DNA of 64,000 nt from Allofustis seminis DSM 15817 (lineage in GTDB: Bacteria; Bacillota; Bacilli; Lactobacillales; Carnobacteriaceae_A), in contig NZ_KB894081.1 in NCBI RefSeq assembly GCF_000374325.1, positions 124,001 through 188,000 of the forward strand, in the 5' to 3' direction. The position numbers and the translations under genes were made by a program. Under the pieces are notes generated by a model. It had not been told where the DNA came from. It made no database searches and saw only the letters and a list, made by a program, of their open reading frames with translations. Positions within the stretch are counted from its first letter, which is position 1, and each line of letters begins with the position of its first letter. Shown here piece by piece: positions 17,408-24,975 of the stretch.

Positions 17408-18094
17408 TTAACGAACGACATGTTTATCGACAACATTTAATGCTTCATCGATATCATAAATGATTGGAACACCTGTTGCAATTTCAAGTTGTGGAATATC
17501 TTCATCACTAATGTTCTCAAATGTTTTAATAAGTGAACGTAATGAGTTACCATGTGCAACGATCAAAACATTTTCGCCAGCCTTGATGCGGGGGGCGATA
17601 TCGCTATCGAAATAAGGAAGTGTGCGTTCCATGGTAATTTTTAGACTTTCAGTATAAGGAATAAGTGATGGATTAACTCCTTTGTAGCGAGGATCGTGAG
17701 TAAGCACATCATGAGCCCCTTCATCAGCGTTAGGGGGTGTGACATCGAATGAACGGCGCCAAATATGTACTTGTTCATCACCATATTTTTCCGCAGTTTC
17801 TGCTTTATTCAATCCTTGCAAGCCGCCATAATGACGTTCATTTAATTGCCAGGCTTTGGTAACAGGTAAATAGAGTCGGTCAGCTTCACTCAATACATAG
17901 TAGGTTGTTTGAATTGCGCGCGACAAAACAGAAGTGTAGACCGTTTCAAAAGGAATATCTAAAGCTTTGAGTGCTTGTCCTGCTTTTTTAGCTTCTTCAA
18001 TTCCTTGTTCTGTAAGGCGTACATCTTCCCATCCTGTGAATAAATTTAGATTATTCCATTCGCTTTGTCCGTGACGAATTAATGTTAATTTCAT
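17408..18094 (-). CDS. gpmA: 2,3-bisphosphoglycerate-dependent phosphoglycerate mutase
   Basis: Cofactor-dependent phosphoglycerate mutase, 228 residues, which interconverts 3- and 2-phosphoglycerate through a phosphohistidine. The phosphohistidine motif LIRHGQSEWN lies at 5-14, and TGWEDVRLTEQG, ERHYGGLQGLNK and VAHGNSLR are all present. The start is set at 18094 because AGAAGGAG lies just upstream and the product then begins MKLTLIRHG, as usual for the family; an upstream in-frame ATG at 18154 would add 20 unlikely residues. A second, unrelated mutase (gpmI) is encoded at 57063. Confidence 0.93.
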   Translation of the reverse strand: MKLTLIRHGQSEWNNLNLFTGWEDVRLTEQGIEEAKKAGQALKALDIPFETVYTSVLSRAIQTTYYVLSEADRLYLPVTKAWQLNERHYGGLQGLNKAETAEKYGDEQVHIWRRSFDVTPPNADEGAHDVLTHDPRYKGVNPSLIPYTESLKITMERTLPYFDSDIAPRIKAGENVLIVAHGNSLRSLIKTFENISDEDIPQLEIATGVPIIYDIDEALNVVDKHVVR

Positions 18095-18160
18095 AATGGT
18101 ACTCCTTCTCTTATTGATCATGTTCATCCTATCATAATAATTATTTAGCTTCAACTAAAC

Positions 18161-18207
18161 AAACGCTATGAAAGCGTATTACATCGCTATTTTTATTAAA
18201 AATTCAA
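18161..18207 (-). promoter_or_regulatory. gpmA promoter with cre-like site
   Basis: On the minus strand TTGAAT (18202-18207) and TGTAAT (18178-18183) are 18 bp apart. TGAAAGCGTATTACA on the plus strand (18169-18183) resembles a cre with one extra base, the same layout as in the sugar island promoter. An ACGCT/AGCGT hairpin overlaps the expected start point. Confidence 0.45.
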
Positions 18208-18268
18208 TAAAATCACAAGGCAAAAAATGCTAGACAAATTTTACTAGATGGTTAGAGTGTCGCAGGCA

Positions 18269-18297
18269 TTGCCAAAATTAGAGGAATATGTTACAAT
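18269..18297 (+). promoter_or_regulatory. pnuC promoter, extended -10
   Basis: TTGCCA (18269-18274) and TACAAT (18292-18297) are separated by 17 bp, with TGT directly before the -10. Transcription should start near 18303-18305, leaving a leader of about 110 nt before the pnuC start. Confidence 0.7.
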
Positions 18298-18302
18298 ATA
18301 CA

Positions 18303-18399
18303 CATCATCCAATAAATTTACTACGGTAGAGTAGTTGCATAGATGCATTTTTATTTACGACATCATCCGAAACGTCGTGAGTAGAAATGCGTTTTTTAG
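18303..18399 (+). promoter_or_regulatory. pnuC leader attenuator, candidate riboswitch
   Basis: A 17-bp stem with three G-U pairs (18345-18361 with 18374-18390), a 12-nt loop and GTTTTTT form a full intrinsic terminator only about 15 bp before the pnuC start. Upstream, ACTAC/GTAGT (18320-18324 with 18331-18335) and TGCAT/ATGCA (18337-18341 with 18343-18347) can form alternative hairpins. The second uses bases of the terminator's left arm, as expected of a switch. The 9-mer ACATCATCC occurs at the start of the transcript (18302-18310) and again in the terminator loop (18360-18368). The ligand is unknown; NAD-related compounds are the obvious guess. Confidence 0.6.
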
Positions 18400-18413
18400 T
18401 ACAAGGAGAGATT

Positions 18414-19130
18414 ATGATGTTCGAAAAAGTGTGCGACTATTTCACACCTTTTGAAAAAATGTTGTGGACAATGTCGACCATGACGATTATAGGAGCGGCA
18501 GTTATTTTTCAGTCGTTAGATATATTAACATTGATCGCTTCAATTATTGGTGCGACTTTTTTAATTTTGAATGCGAAGGGGAATGTGTGGGGTCAAGTAT
18601 TGACAGTTCTCTTCAGTGTTTTATATGGCATCATTTCCTATCAGACCGCCTATTATGGTGAGATGATAACTTACTTGGGCATGACTGCACCGATTGCTAT
18701 TTTGTCAGTTATTTCGTGGTGGAAAAATCCAGCAGAAGCGGGGAAAAATGAAGTAAAAGTGAATCATCTCTCTACCATAGAATATGTGATGATCCTTGGA
18801 CTTGGAACAATTGTGACAGTTGTTTTTTATTTTATATTGAAAACATTTGCGACTGCAGCACTTTTTTGGAGCACTTTGTCAGTTTTTACAAGTTTTGTTG
18901 CCTCATATCTAACGATGCGGCGCAGTGAATATTTCGCCATCGGTTATGCCGCCAATGACGGCGTTCTTATTATTTTATGGCTGCTAGCCACTTTTGAAGA
19001 CCCAAGCTATAGTGCGATGGTCATCTGTTTTATCGTCTTTTTAGTTAATGATATCTATGGATATATCAGCTGGTCGCAAATGAAAAAAAGGCAAAAACAT
19101 CTAAAAAATACAGAAGCAACCAATAGTTGA
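18414..19130 (+). CDS. pnuC: nicotinamide riboside transporter PnuC
   Basis: Integral membrane transporter of the PnuC family, 238 residues with about seven hydrophobic segments, expected to take up nicotinamide riboside by facilitated diffusion for NAD synthesis. The C-terminal signature NDIYGYISW and the internal GNVWGQVLTVLFSVLYG segment, with its conserved Trp and Asn positions, support the family. Related transporters (PnuT, PnuX) move thiamine or riboflavin, so the vitamin is inferred. The start is placed at 18414 after AAGGAG at 18403-18408; an upstream ATG at 18387 lies within the terminator stem and is rejected. Confidence 0.85.
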   Translation: MMFEKVCDYFTPFEKMLWTMSTMTIIGAAVIFQSLDILTLIASIIGATFLILNAKGNVWGQVLTVLFSVLYGIISYQTAYYGEMITYLGMTAPIAILSVISWWKNPAEAGKNEVKVNHLSTIEYVMILGLGTIVTVVFYFILKTFATAALFWSTLSVFTSFVASYLTMRRSEYFAIGYAANDGVLIILWLLATFEDPSYSAMVICFIVFLVNDIYGYISWSQMKKRQKHLKNTEATNS

Positions 19131-19213
19131 CAAATAACTGGTGGTCCAACTGTTATAAAAAGCAGTACCATTAAAGTAGCCGAAGATATTCTATTAATTA
19201 GGAAGGTGAAAAA

Positions 19214-19735
19214 ATGAGTTTGAATGAAAAGATAAAAAATCGTCGCACTGAATTGGGACTTTCACAAGAATATATTGCCGAACAATTAGGCGTCAGCCGT
19301 CAAGCCATTTCAAAATGGGAGACAGGACAAACAGTGCCCAGTACATCTAATTTATTAGAACTTGAAAAATTATTACAACTAAATATTATAAGTGATATCG
19401 AACAATCTAATAATCATACCTCCATTGAAATCGAACAACATCCTGGACTTCTTGAAGAAATAGTACTCTATAGCCTCAGCGGTCTATTTACAGCGAGTGC
19501 TTATTATTTGTTGGTAGATTATTTTCATTTATCATTGACAGAGTTCCCATGGACATTGTTAGGCATTTATTTTGGAGTGGCTCTTCTAACATTTCCAAAG
19601 GTCACACCAACAGATTATCGTTACGGACAAATGGCAACCTCAAGAGTTTTATTTCCGCTATATTACTTAATTTCGCCAGTCCTATTTATTAAGAAGTTAA
19701 TAATGAATAGTAATATCTCTAATACTTCTTCCTAA
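19214..19735 (+). CDS. XRE-family regulator with C-terminal membrane segments
   Basis: A 173-residue protein with an N-terminal helix-turn-helix (residues 5-60; LGLSQEYIAEQLGVSRQAISKWETG, a textbook XRE motif split here for length: recognition helix SRQAISKWE). Residues 75-170 contain two or three hydrophobic segments, so the DNA-binding domain is probably held at the membrane. The target is unknown; such proteins often regulate adjacent genes, and pnuC lies 83 bp upstream on the same strand. It has its own GGAAGGTG ribosome binding site and a strong terminator. TTGACA at 19127-19132 overlaps the pnuC stop codon, but the -10 candidates are spaced 18 or 21 bp away, so a separate promoter is only possible. 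Confidence 0.8.
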   Translation: MSLNEKIKNRRTELGLSQEYIAEQLGVSRQAISKWETGQTVPSTSNLLELEKLLQLNIISDIEQSNNHTSIEIEQHPGLLEEIVLYSLSGLFTASAYYLLVDYFHLSLTEFPWTLLGIYFGVALLTFPKVTPTDYRYGQMATSRVLFPLYYLISPVLFIKKLIMNSNISNTSS

Positions 19736-19997
19736 ATCAAAATGTAAATATTTCTATTAATTAATAAAATAAAGCAGTGGATTCTTAAAATCCACTGCTT
19801 TTTTTGAAATAAAAAAAGCGCCGAGACAGCGCCACAAGAGTTGAATGCGGATAAACCTTATTTTAACTCGCTGATGTTGTTTTGAATGGATAAAGCCAAC
19901 ATGAATTAATATAAAAGATATGAGTAATAAAAGCGATGTCAATGACTTCAATTAAGCCTTCACGTGGTTGCTTATACTATTGGAAAGGGGAGGATAT
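19736..19997. other. intergenic region with terminator, no gene
   Basis: It holds the terminator at 19772-19805. Beyond that, 19823-19860 and 19953-19970 resemble parts of the tRNA-Leu region (poly-A, GCG-rich block, ATGCGGATAAA; later CCTTCACG..GTTGC), but no cloverleaf can be made. No protein gene was seen. Confidence 0.4.
19772..19805 (+). terminator. intrinsic terminator of XRE gene
   Basis: A 12-bp perfect stem (19772-19783 with 19789-19800), 5-nt loop and seven T. Confidence 0.85.
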
Positions 19998-20028
19998 ATG
20001 TTATTTTATAATCATTTGAATTCTCCTT

Positions 20029-20060
20029 TAGGTGAGCTTTTTATTAGGTGAGCTTTTTAT
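20029..20060 (+). repeat. 16-bp perfect tandem duplication in ogt
   Basis: The unit TAGGTGAGCTTTTTAT occurs twice in direct succession (20029-20044, 20045-20060). Because 16 is not a multiple of three, it shifts the frame and makes a TGA at 20049-20051 in the frame that starts at 19998. Removing one copy gives an uninterrupted N-terminus MLFYNHLNSPLGELFILAT. Confidence 0.9.
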
Positions 20061-20532
20061 TTTGGCAACGGAGCATAGACTTTTTAGTGTGGAATATGGG
20101 GAAGCATTTCATAATGTGGATGAATGGGTGGCTAAATGGACCACGCATTTTGGACAGGAAGCAGTGGAAGAGATGACCCCATTATTAGAGTCTACAAAAA
20201 AGCAGTTGTTGGAGTATTTTGAACATAAGCGTAAAATATTCCAACTGCCCATTGATTTGTCGGTCGGGACTGAATTTCAACAGTTGGTGTGGATGGGTTT
20301 GCTGGCCATCCCTTATGGAAGTACGATGTCTTATAAGCAATTAGCAAAAGGGATCGGATGTCCTCGTGCTATACGTGCAGCAGCCAATGCAAATGGACGT
20401 AATCCACTAGCAATTATTGTTCCTTGTCATCGCGTCATTTATGCGAATGGGCAATTAGGTGGATATAGTTCTGGTATCGAAAAAAAGCAATTCTTATTAC
20501 AACTTGAACAAAATAAAAATCAGAATGATTAA
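20032..20532 (+). CDS. ogt: methylated-DNA-protein-cysteine methyltransferase, 5' end disrupted
   Basis: DNA repair protein that removes O6-alkyl groups from guanine by transfer to its own cysteine. The C-terminal domain carries the active motif IVPCHRVI and the helix-turn-helix with arginine finger (RAIRAAANANGRNP); length 166 residues from the GTG at 20032. The natural start is almost certainly ATG at 19998, which has GGGGAGG directly upstream, but a 16-bp tandem duplication throws that frame into a stop after 17 codons. The GTG frame keeps all catalytic parts but has no ribosome binding site, so expression is doubtful. It is a single-gene unit with a terminator overlapping its end. Confidence 0.8.
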   Translation: MSFLLGELFILATEHRLFSVEYGEAFHNVDEWVAKWTTHFGQEAVEEMTPLLESTKKQLLEYFEHKRKIFQLPIDLSVGTEFQQLVWMGLLAIPYGSTMSYKQLAKGIGCPRAIRAAANANGRNPLAIIVPCHRVIYANGQLGGYSSGIEKKQFLLQLEQNKNQND

Positions 20533-20584
20533 AGCGTATCTATTCGGGACATAACCGAAGATCAAGCGATCATTCTGATTTTTT
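20515..20584 (+). terminator. intrinsic terminator of ogt
   Basis: A 15-bp perfect outer stem (20515-20529 with 20569-20583) overlaps the last codons of ogt. An inner hairpin TTCGG/CCGAA and a short T tract are also seen. Confidence 0.75.
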
Positions 20585-20930
20585 ATGAGCAAAATAATGG
20601 ATGATCTACAAAAATAAAAAAAGGGGAATAAAGTATGAATTTGTAAGAAAATATACAAACTATTAAGTTGATTATGTAGTGTTTTTGCGATAGCATAAGG
20701 CAACATATAGTGGTTCATACAAAAAATGAAGACAAGTTGTATGCAGTCTTTTAAGAAGCAAGTGGCAATTATTGTTATTGTGCTAGATGCAAAGTATGTG
20801 CTGTATATATGTGGTAGCTTTAGATGAGAGAAATTATTGACATTTGATTTAGACTTAGGTGTCTTGATGATGATATCTCGTATGCATTTTTGAACATTAA
20901 AAGGCCATAAAAATATGACGGAGGTAAAGG
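20533..20930. other. upstream region of nrd operon, no gene
   Basis: These 398 bp hold the end of the ogt terminator and the upstream region of nrdH. TTGACA at about 20836-20841 is a possible -35 without a good -10. Two A+T-rich partial palindromes (20699-20714 and 20799-20814, CTGTATATATGTGG) resemble half-conserved NrdR boxes, but their 100-bp spacing is wrong for a pair. No ORF is convincing. Confidence 0.4.
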
Positions 20931-21155
20931 ATGAAGATGTTAAAAGTATATAGCAAAGATCAATGTGGGCAATGTCAGCTACTAAAACAGTGGCTCAAGC
21001 TTAAAGCGGTTGATTTTGAAGAAGTAAATATAAGTCAGGATGAGAATGCACGTCAAGAGATACTGGAAAGTGGTCGCAAATCGTTACCGCAAGTTATGGT
21101 GGACGGGCAATTTATTGATTTTAATGAATTCAATGATATCTTAAGCTATTTATAA
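20931..21155 (+). CDS. nrdH: NrdH-type glutaredoxin
   Basis: Small thioredoxin-fold protein of 74 residues with redox motif CGQC (Cys12, Cys15) and the cis-Pro segment SLPQVMVDG. It should reduce the C-terminal cysteine pair of the ribonucleotide reductase large subunit between turnovers. GGAGG lies upstream. It is the first gene of nrdH-nrdB-nrdA, 19 bp before nrdB. In the Facklamia-type enzyme, as I recall it, a glutaredoxin domain is fused to the N-terminus of an ATP-cone NrdB; here the same order is kept but as a separate protein. Confidence 0.85.
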   Translation: MKMLKVYSKDQCGQCQLLKQWLKLKAVDFEEVNISQDENARQEILESGRKSLPQVMVDGQFIDFNEFNDILSYL

Positions 21156-21174
21156 ATAAAAGGAGTAATTCAAA

Positions 21175-22425
21175 ATGATTCATACAGTAATTAAACGCAA
21201 TGGCGACCATGTCCCTTTCAATCGTGACAAAATTAAAATAGCAATCACAAAAGCAAATAATGAAACAAAAGAAATGAGTGCAGAAGATATTGAAGTTACT
21301 ACTTCTGAAGTAATTGATAAGATTGCCCAAGAGATTCTTGACGTTGAATCTATTCAAGATCTTGTAGAAGAGTGTCTGATGCTCAATCAGCATATTCATA
21401 CGGCAAAAGCTTATATCTTATATCGTCAGGAGCGTATTCAAGAGCGTAAGTTAGATATTTTCAAGCCACGAAAGAATTTCAAACCTTTTGAATATCCAGA
21501 ATTGGAATCTTATAAAGAAGCAATTCAGCACTCTTACTGGCTACACACTGAATACAATTACACTAGTGATATTCAAGACTACAAAGTTAATGTGAAGCCG
21601 CATGAACGGACGGCAATCAAAAATTCAATGCTTGCCATTTCCCAAATTGAAGTGGCTGTTAAGGAATTTTGGGGAGACTTATACAAACGTTTGCCAAAAC
21701 CGGAATTAGCTAATGTTGGGTACACTTTTGCCGAATCGGAAGTGCGCCATAGTGATGCCTATGCACATTTACTTGAGTTGTTAGGGTTGAATGGCGAGTT
21801 TGAACGAATTGAAGAAATTCCAGCACTCAACCGCCGCGTGAATTATTTAAAAAAACATAATGAATATGCCCTGACGGGTACTCATCGTGATTTTACAATT
21901 GCGGTGCTTTTATTTTCAGCATTTATTGAACATATTTCACTATTTAGTCAATTTTTAATTATCATGTCATTTAATAAATATCAAAATTTATTTAGTGGAA
22001 TTTCCAATGTAATTGAAGCAACTTCAAAAGAAGAGCAGCTGCATGGTGAGTTCGGGGTTGATCTAATTTTGACTATCAAAAAAGAGCAGCCACAGTGGTT
22101 TGATGATGAGATGGCGCGCGATGTTTATGATATTTGTCGGGAAGCTTATGCATCAGAACAAGAAGTGTTGGATTGGATTTTTGAAGATGGCGAATTGGAC
22201 TTTATGCCGCGCTATACGGTGCAAGAATTTATAAAAAATCGTTTCAACAATTCTTTGGAAGCGATCGGTTTAGAGAGAATTTTTGATGTGGATGAAGCGG
22301 AAGTCGAGAAAACAGATTGGTTCGATGATGAGGTCGTTGCAACAAAACATGTTGACTTTTTTGAGAAACGTTCAGTCAACTATACGAAACGTTCTAAAAG
22401 TATTACGGCGGATGACTTATTTTAA
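21175..22425 (+). CDS. nrdB: class I ribonucleotide reductase small subunit with N-terminal ATP-cone
   Basis: Radical-generating subunit of ribonucleotide reductase, 416 residues. Residues 1-92 are an ATP-cone (VIKRNGDHVPFNRDKIKIAI), an allosteric domain usually found on the large subunit. The ferritin-like domain follows. By motif alignment with E. coli NrdB the metal ligands are Glu159, Glu189, His192, Glu252, Glu287 and His290, and a Tyr (196) stands four residues after His192. The first ligand is Glu rather than the usual Asp, as in class Ic and the manganese-containing class Id enzymes. ATP/dATP control would act through this subunit's oligomeric state. nrdA starts 11 bp downstream. Confidence 0.88.
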   Translation: MIHTVIKRNGDHVPFNRDKIKIAITKANNETKEMSAEDIEVTTSEVIDKIAQEILDVESIQDLVEECLMLNQHIHTAKAYILYRQERIQERKLDIFKPRKNFKPFEYPELESYKEAIQHSYWLHTEYNYTSDIQDYKVNVKPHERTAIKNSMLAISQIEVAVKEFWGDLYKRLPKPELANVGYTFAESEVRHSDAYAHLLELLGLNGEFERIEEIPALNRRVNYLKKHNEYALTGTHRDFTIAVLLFSAFIEHISLFSQFLIIMSFNKYQNLFSGISNVIEATSKEEQLHGEFGVDLILTIKKEQPQWFDDEMARDVYDICREAYASEQEVLDWIFEDGELDFMPRYTVQEFIKNRFNNSLEAIGLERIFDVDEAEVEKTDWFDDEVVATKHVDFFEKRSVNYTKRSKSITADDLF

Positions 22426-22436
22426 GGGGTGGAAAA

Positions 22437-24113
22437 ATGAGAAAAGATTATTATTGGTTAACAGATAATAGCCGTCTATTTTTAAGTCGTGGCTATTTAG
22501 GAGAAGGTCAGACACCTGAAGAACGTTTGCGTGAGATTGCAGATAAAGCGGAAGAATATCTAGGAATTGATGGATTTGCGAATAAATTTTATGATTATTT
22601 AGGCAAAGGTTATTTTTCTTTATCTACACCAGTTTGGACAAATTTCGGCATTAGTCGTGGCTTACCTATTTCATGTTTTGGTTCATATATTCCAGACGAT
22701 ATGGGTGGTATTTTATATGCTTCTAGCGAAGTGGGGATGATGTCAAAATATGGTGGCGGAACCTCAGGCTATTTTGGCGATTTAAGAGGACGTGGGGCCG
22801 CGATTACAAATAATGGACAATCATCTGGTGCCGTTCATTTTATGAAATTGTTCGAACAAATGACGGACACTGTCAGTCAAGGTTCTGCACGCCGCGGACG
22901 TTTTGCGCCTTATTTACCCATTGATCACCCTGACATTGATGAATTTTTGGAAATTGGTGTCGAAGGGAATGAAATTCAGAATTTAAACCATGGTGTTACC
23001 GTTTCAGATGAATGGCTCTTAGAGATGATCGGCGGGGATAAAGAAAAACGCATGACATGGGCGAAGTTATTACAGCGCCGCGTGGAACTGGGTTACCCTT
23101 ATATTTTCTTTGAAGACACTGTTAACAAAAATAAACCAGAATGGTACAAAAATTATCTAATTACACATTCTAACTTATGTGCTGAAATTGCATTGCCAGA
23201 TAATGAAGAGTGGTCTTTTGTCTGCAATTTGTCGAGTATGAATGCACTCCATTTTGAAGAGTGGAAAGATACAGATGCAGTGGAAACGCTGATCTATTTT
23301 TTAGATGCTGTTATGACGGATTTCATCGAAAAATTGGAGCATTTGCGTGATTCGAAAGAACGCAATAGCCAAGATGCTTTTCATTTTATGAAAAAAGCCT
23401 ATCAATTTGCGGTAGATAACCGCGCATTGGGTCTTGGAGTTTTAGGCTGGCACTCACTGCTCCAATCCCAGATGATTCCATTTGAGTCAGAAGAAGCAAG
23501 CTTATTGAATGAAGAGTTATTTAAAACGATTAGAAATCAAGCAGAAGCTGCGACTAAAAAATTAGCGAAAGAATATGGTGAACCTAAAGTTATGAAAGGG
23601 ATGGGTCGAAGAAATGCGACATTGATGGCCGTTGCGCCGAATACTTCTTCTGCTTTCATTCTTGGTCAGACATCGCAGTCCATTGAACCTTTGTGGTCGA
23701 ATAATTATGTAAAAGATGTCTCAAAAGCAAAAGTTACCGTCCAAAATCCATATTTACGTGAAGTACTTAAAAAATATGGTCAAGATACGCGAGACACTTG
23801 GATCGATATCCGCAATCATGATGGATCTGTCCAACATTTGGATTATTTAACAGATTTGGAGCGCGAAGTATTTAAAACATTTTCAGAAATTAATCAGTAT
23901 GAGGTGATTAATCAGGCAAGTATTCGTCAGCGCTACATTGACCAAGGGCAGTCGCTAAATATTATGGTCAACCCCAAAACGTCTGCCAAGGAATTAAATG
24001 AACTACATTTATATGCCTGGCAAAATGGTATCAAAACCTTATACTATCAACATAGTACAAATGCTGCGCAACAATTTTATCAGTCCAGTATTTGCCTTGC
24101 CTGTGAAGCTTAA
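22437..24113 (+). CDS. nrdA: class I ribonucleotide reductase large subunit without ATP-cone
   Basis: Catalytic subunit that reduces ribonucleoside diphosphates; 558 residues, short for a NrdA because the N-terminal ATP-cone is missing. Active-site residues seen are Cys80 (PISCFGSY), Cys248 and Glu250 (NLCAEI) and Cys263 (VCNLSS), with the radical-transfer tyrosine pair in LYYQHS. The redox-active tail ends CLAC-EA (Cys553, Cys556), the target of the glutaredoxin encoded by nrdH. It relies on the ATP-cone of its NrdB partner for overall activity control. GGGGTGG precedes the ATG and a terminator follows. Confidence 0.9.
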   Translation: MRKDYYWLTDNSRLFLSRGYLGEGQTPEERLREIADKAEEYLGIDGFANKFYDYLGKGYFSLSTPVWTNFGISRGLPISCFGSYIPDDMGGILYASSEVGMMSKYGGGTSGYFGDLRGRGAAITNNGQSSGAVHFMKLFEQMTDTVSQGSARRGRFAPYLPIDHPDIDEFLEIGVEGNEIQNLNHGVTVSDEWLLEMIGGDKEKRMTWAKLLQRRVELGYPYIFFEDTVNKNKPEWYKNYLITHSNLCAEIALPDNEEWSFVCNLSSMNALHFEEWKDTDAVETLIYFLDAVMTDFIEKLEHLRDSKERNSQDAFHFMKKAYQFAVDNRALGLGVLGWHSLLQSQMIPFESEEASLLNEELFKTIRNQAEAATKKLAKEYGEPKVMKGMGRRNATLMAVAPNTSSAFILGQTSQSIEPLWSNNYVKDVSKAKVTVQNPYLREVLKKYGQDTRDTWIDIRNHDGSVQHLDYLTDLEREVFKTFSEINQYEVINQASIRQRYIDQGQSLNIMVNPKTSAKELNELHLYAWQNGIKTLYYQHSTNAAQQFYQSSICLACEA

Positions 24114-24419
24114 TTGCATCATTATCTCAAGCACTTTTAACATTAGGTTAAGAGTGCTTTTTTAGGTCGTTGGATGTTGGCTTATTTTGATCTACAATTA
24201 ATGTTGTGTTATTTAAAGGTGAAAATGATTCAGCATTTTTATTTGATACATAAAAAATTAAAAGAATTTATTCATTTCAAAAAGATGAAATAACTCTTTT
24301 GGCGATGACGATATATAATCTATTTATGTGTTTTGTAAATCATTTATTTCAAAACAAGTTTTTTTACATTTTTTAATGAATTTGATACTCTCTAAAAAAG
24401 AAGTTGGGAGTGAGCGAAG
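24114..24419. other. nrdA-msrA intergenic region
   Basis: It contains the nrd terminator (24129-24163) and a TATAAT hexamer at 24314-24319 with no recognisable -35. No gene is visible. Confidence 0.5.
24129..24163 (+). terminator. intrinsic terminator of nrd operon
   Basis: A 13-bp stem with one G-U pair (24129-24141 with 24147-24159), 5-nt loop and six T, 15 bp after nrdA. Confidence 0.85.
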
Positions 24420-24950
24420 ATGCATGAAAGACAACAGACGATTTATTTAGCGGGTGGATGTTTCTGGGGCGTTGAAGGATATTTTCAGCGTGTAGCAGGT
24501 GTTATTGATACTATGGTTGGATACGCTAATGGTACGAAGGCGCATGCCACATACCAAGAAGTATGTAGCGGTGCCTATCATTTTGCTGAGACAGTTCGCG
24601 TTGTATATGATATTGAAGCAATAACAACTGAGGAGATTTTGATGCACTTTTTGCGCATTGTCGATCCATATAGTATCAACCAACAAGGAAATGATCGAGG
24701 GGTACAGTATCGCTCAGGCATTTATTATGAATCGGCAGTGCTCGGTGAAGAAGTTAAGTCTTTAATGAAAAAAGCACCGAATGCTGAAAAATTTGTTATT
24801 GAGATTAAACCATTGACTAATTTTTATCCAGCGGAGGATGCGCATCAAGACTATTTGAAGAAGAATCCAACGGGTTACTGCCACATATCACTCATTTCAG
24901 CAAAAGAACCGCTGCCAGTTGCGATTGATCAATTTAAAAGAATTAAATAA
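24420..24950 (+). CDS. msrA: peptide methionine sulfoxide reductase MsrA
   Basis: Repairs methionine-S-sulfoxide in proteins; 176 residues, the usual size. The catalytic motif GCFWG has Cys14, followed by the family segments YANG, YHFAETV (Glu of the active site) and NDRGVQYRSGIYY. The resolving cysteine is probably Cys168-region GYCHISL. It is a single-gene unit with AGTGAGCGAAG before the ATG, a rather weak ribosome binding site, and a terminator after it. Confidence 0.92.
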   Translation: MHERQQTIYLAGGCFWGVEGYFQRVAGVIDTMVGYANGTKAHATYQEVCSGAYHFAETVRVVYDIEAITTEEILMHFLRIVDPYSINQQGNDRGVQYRSGIYYESAVLGEEVKSLMKKAPNAEKFVIEIKPLTNFYPAEDAHQDYLKKNPTGYCHISLISAKEPLPVAIDQFKRIK

Positions 24951-24975
24951 ATTTGTAAGTATTTTTTGCAATTAT

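Noticed and set aside
20497-20718. 73-codon open frame on the minus strand with hydrophobic residues
   Set aside because: It overlaps the ogt end and its terminator stem, has no ribosome binding site, and the hydrophobicity follows from A+T-rich sequence.
20699-20814. Pair of NrdR boxes upstream of the nrd operon
   Set aside because: Each palindrome is only half conserved and they are about 100 bp apart, whereas NrdR boxes normally lie about three helical turns apart.
21175-22425. Class Ie (metal-free, DOPA radical) ribonucleotide reductase, known from Aerococcus and streptococci
   Set aside because: That class has lost several metal-ligand glutamates; here all six ligands are present by motif alignment.
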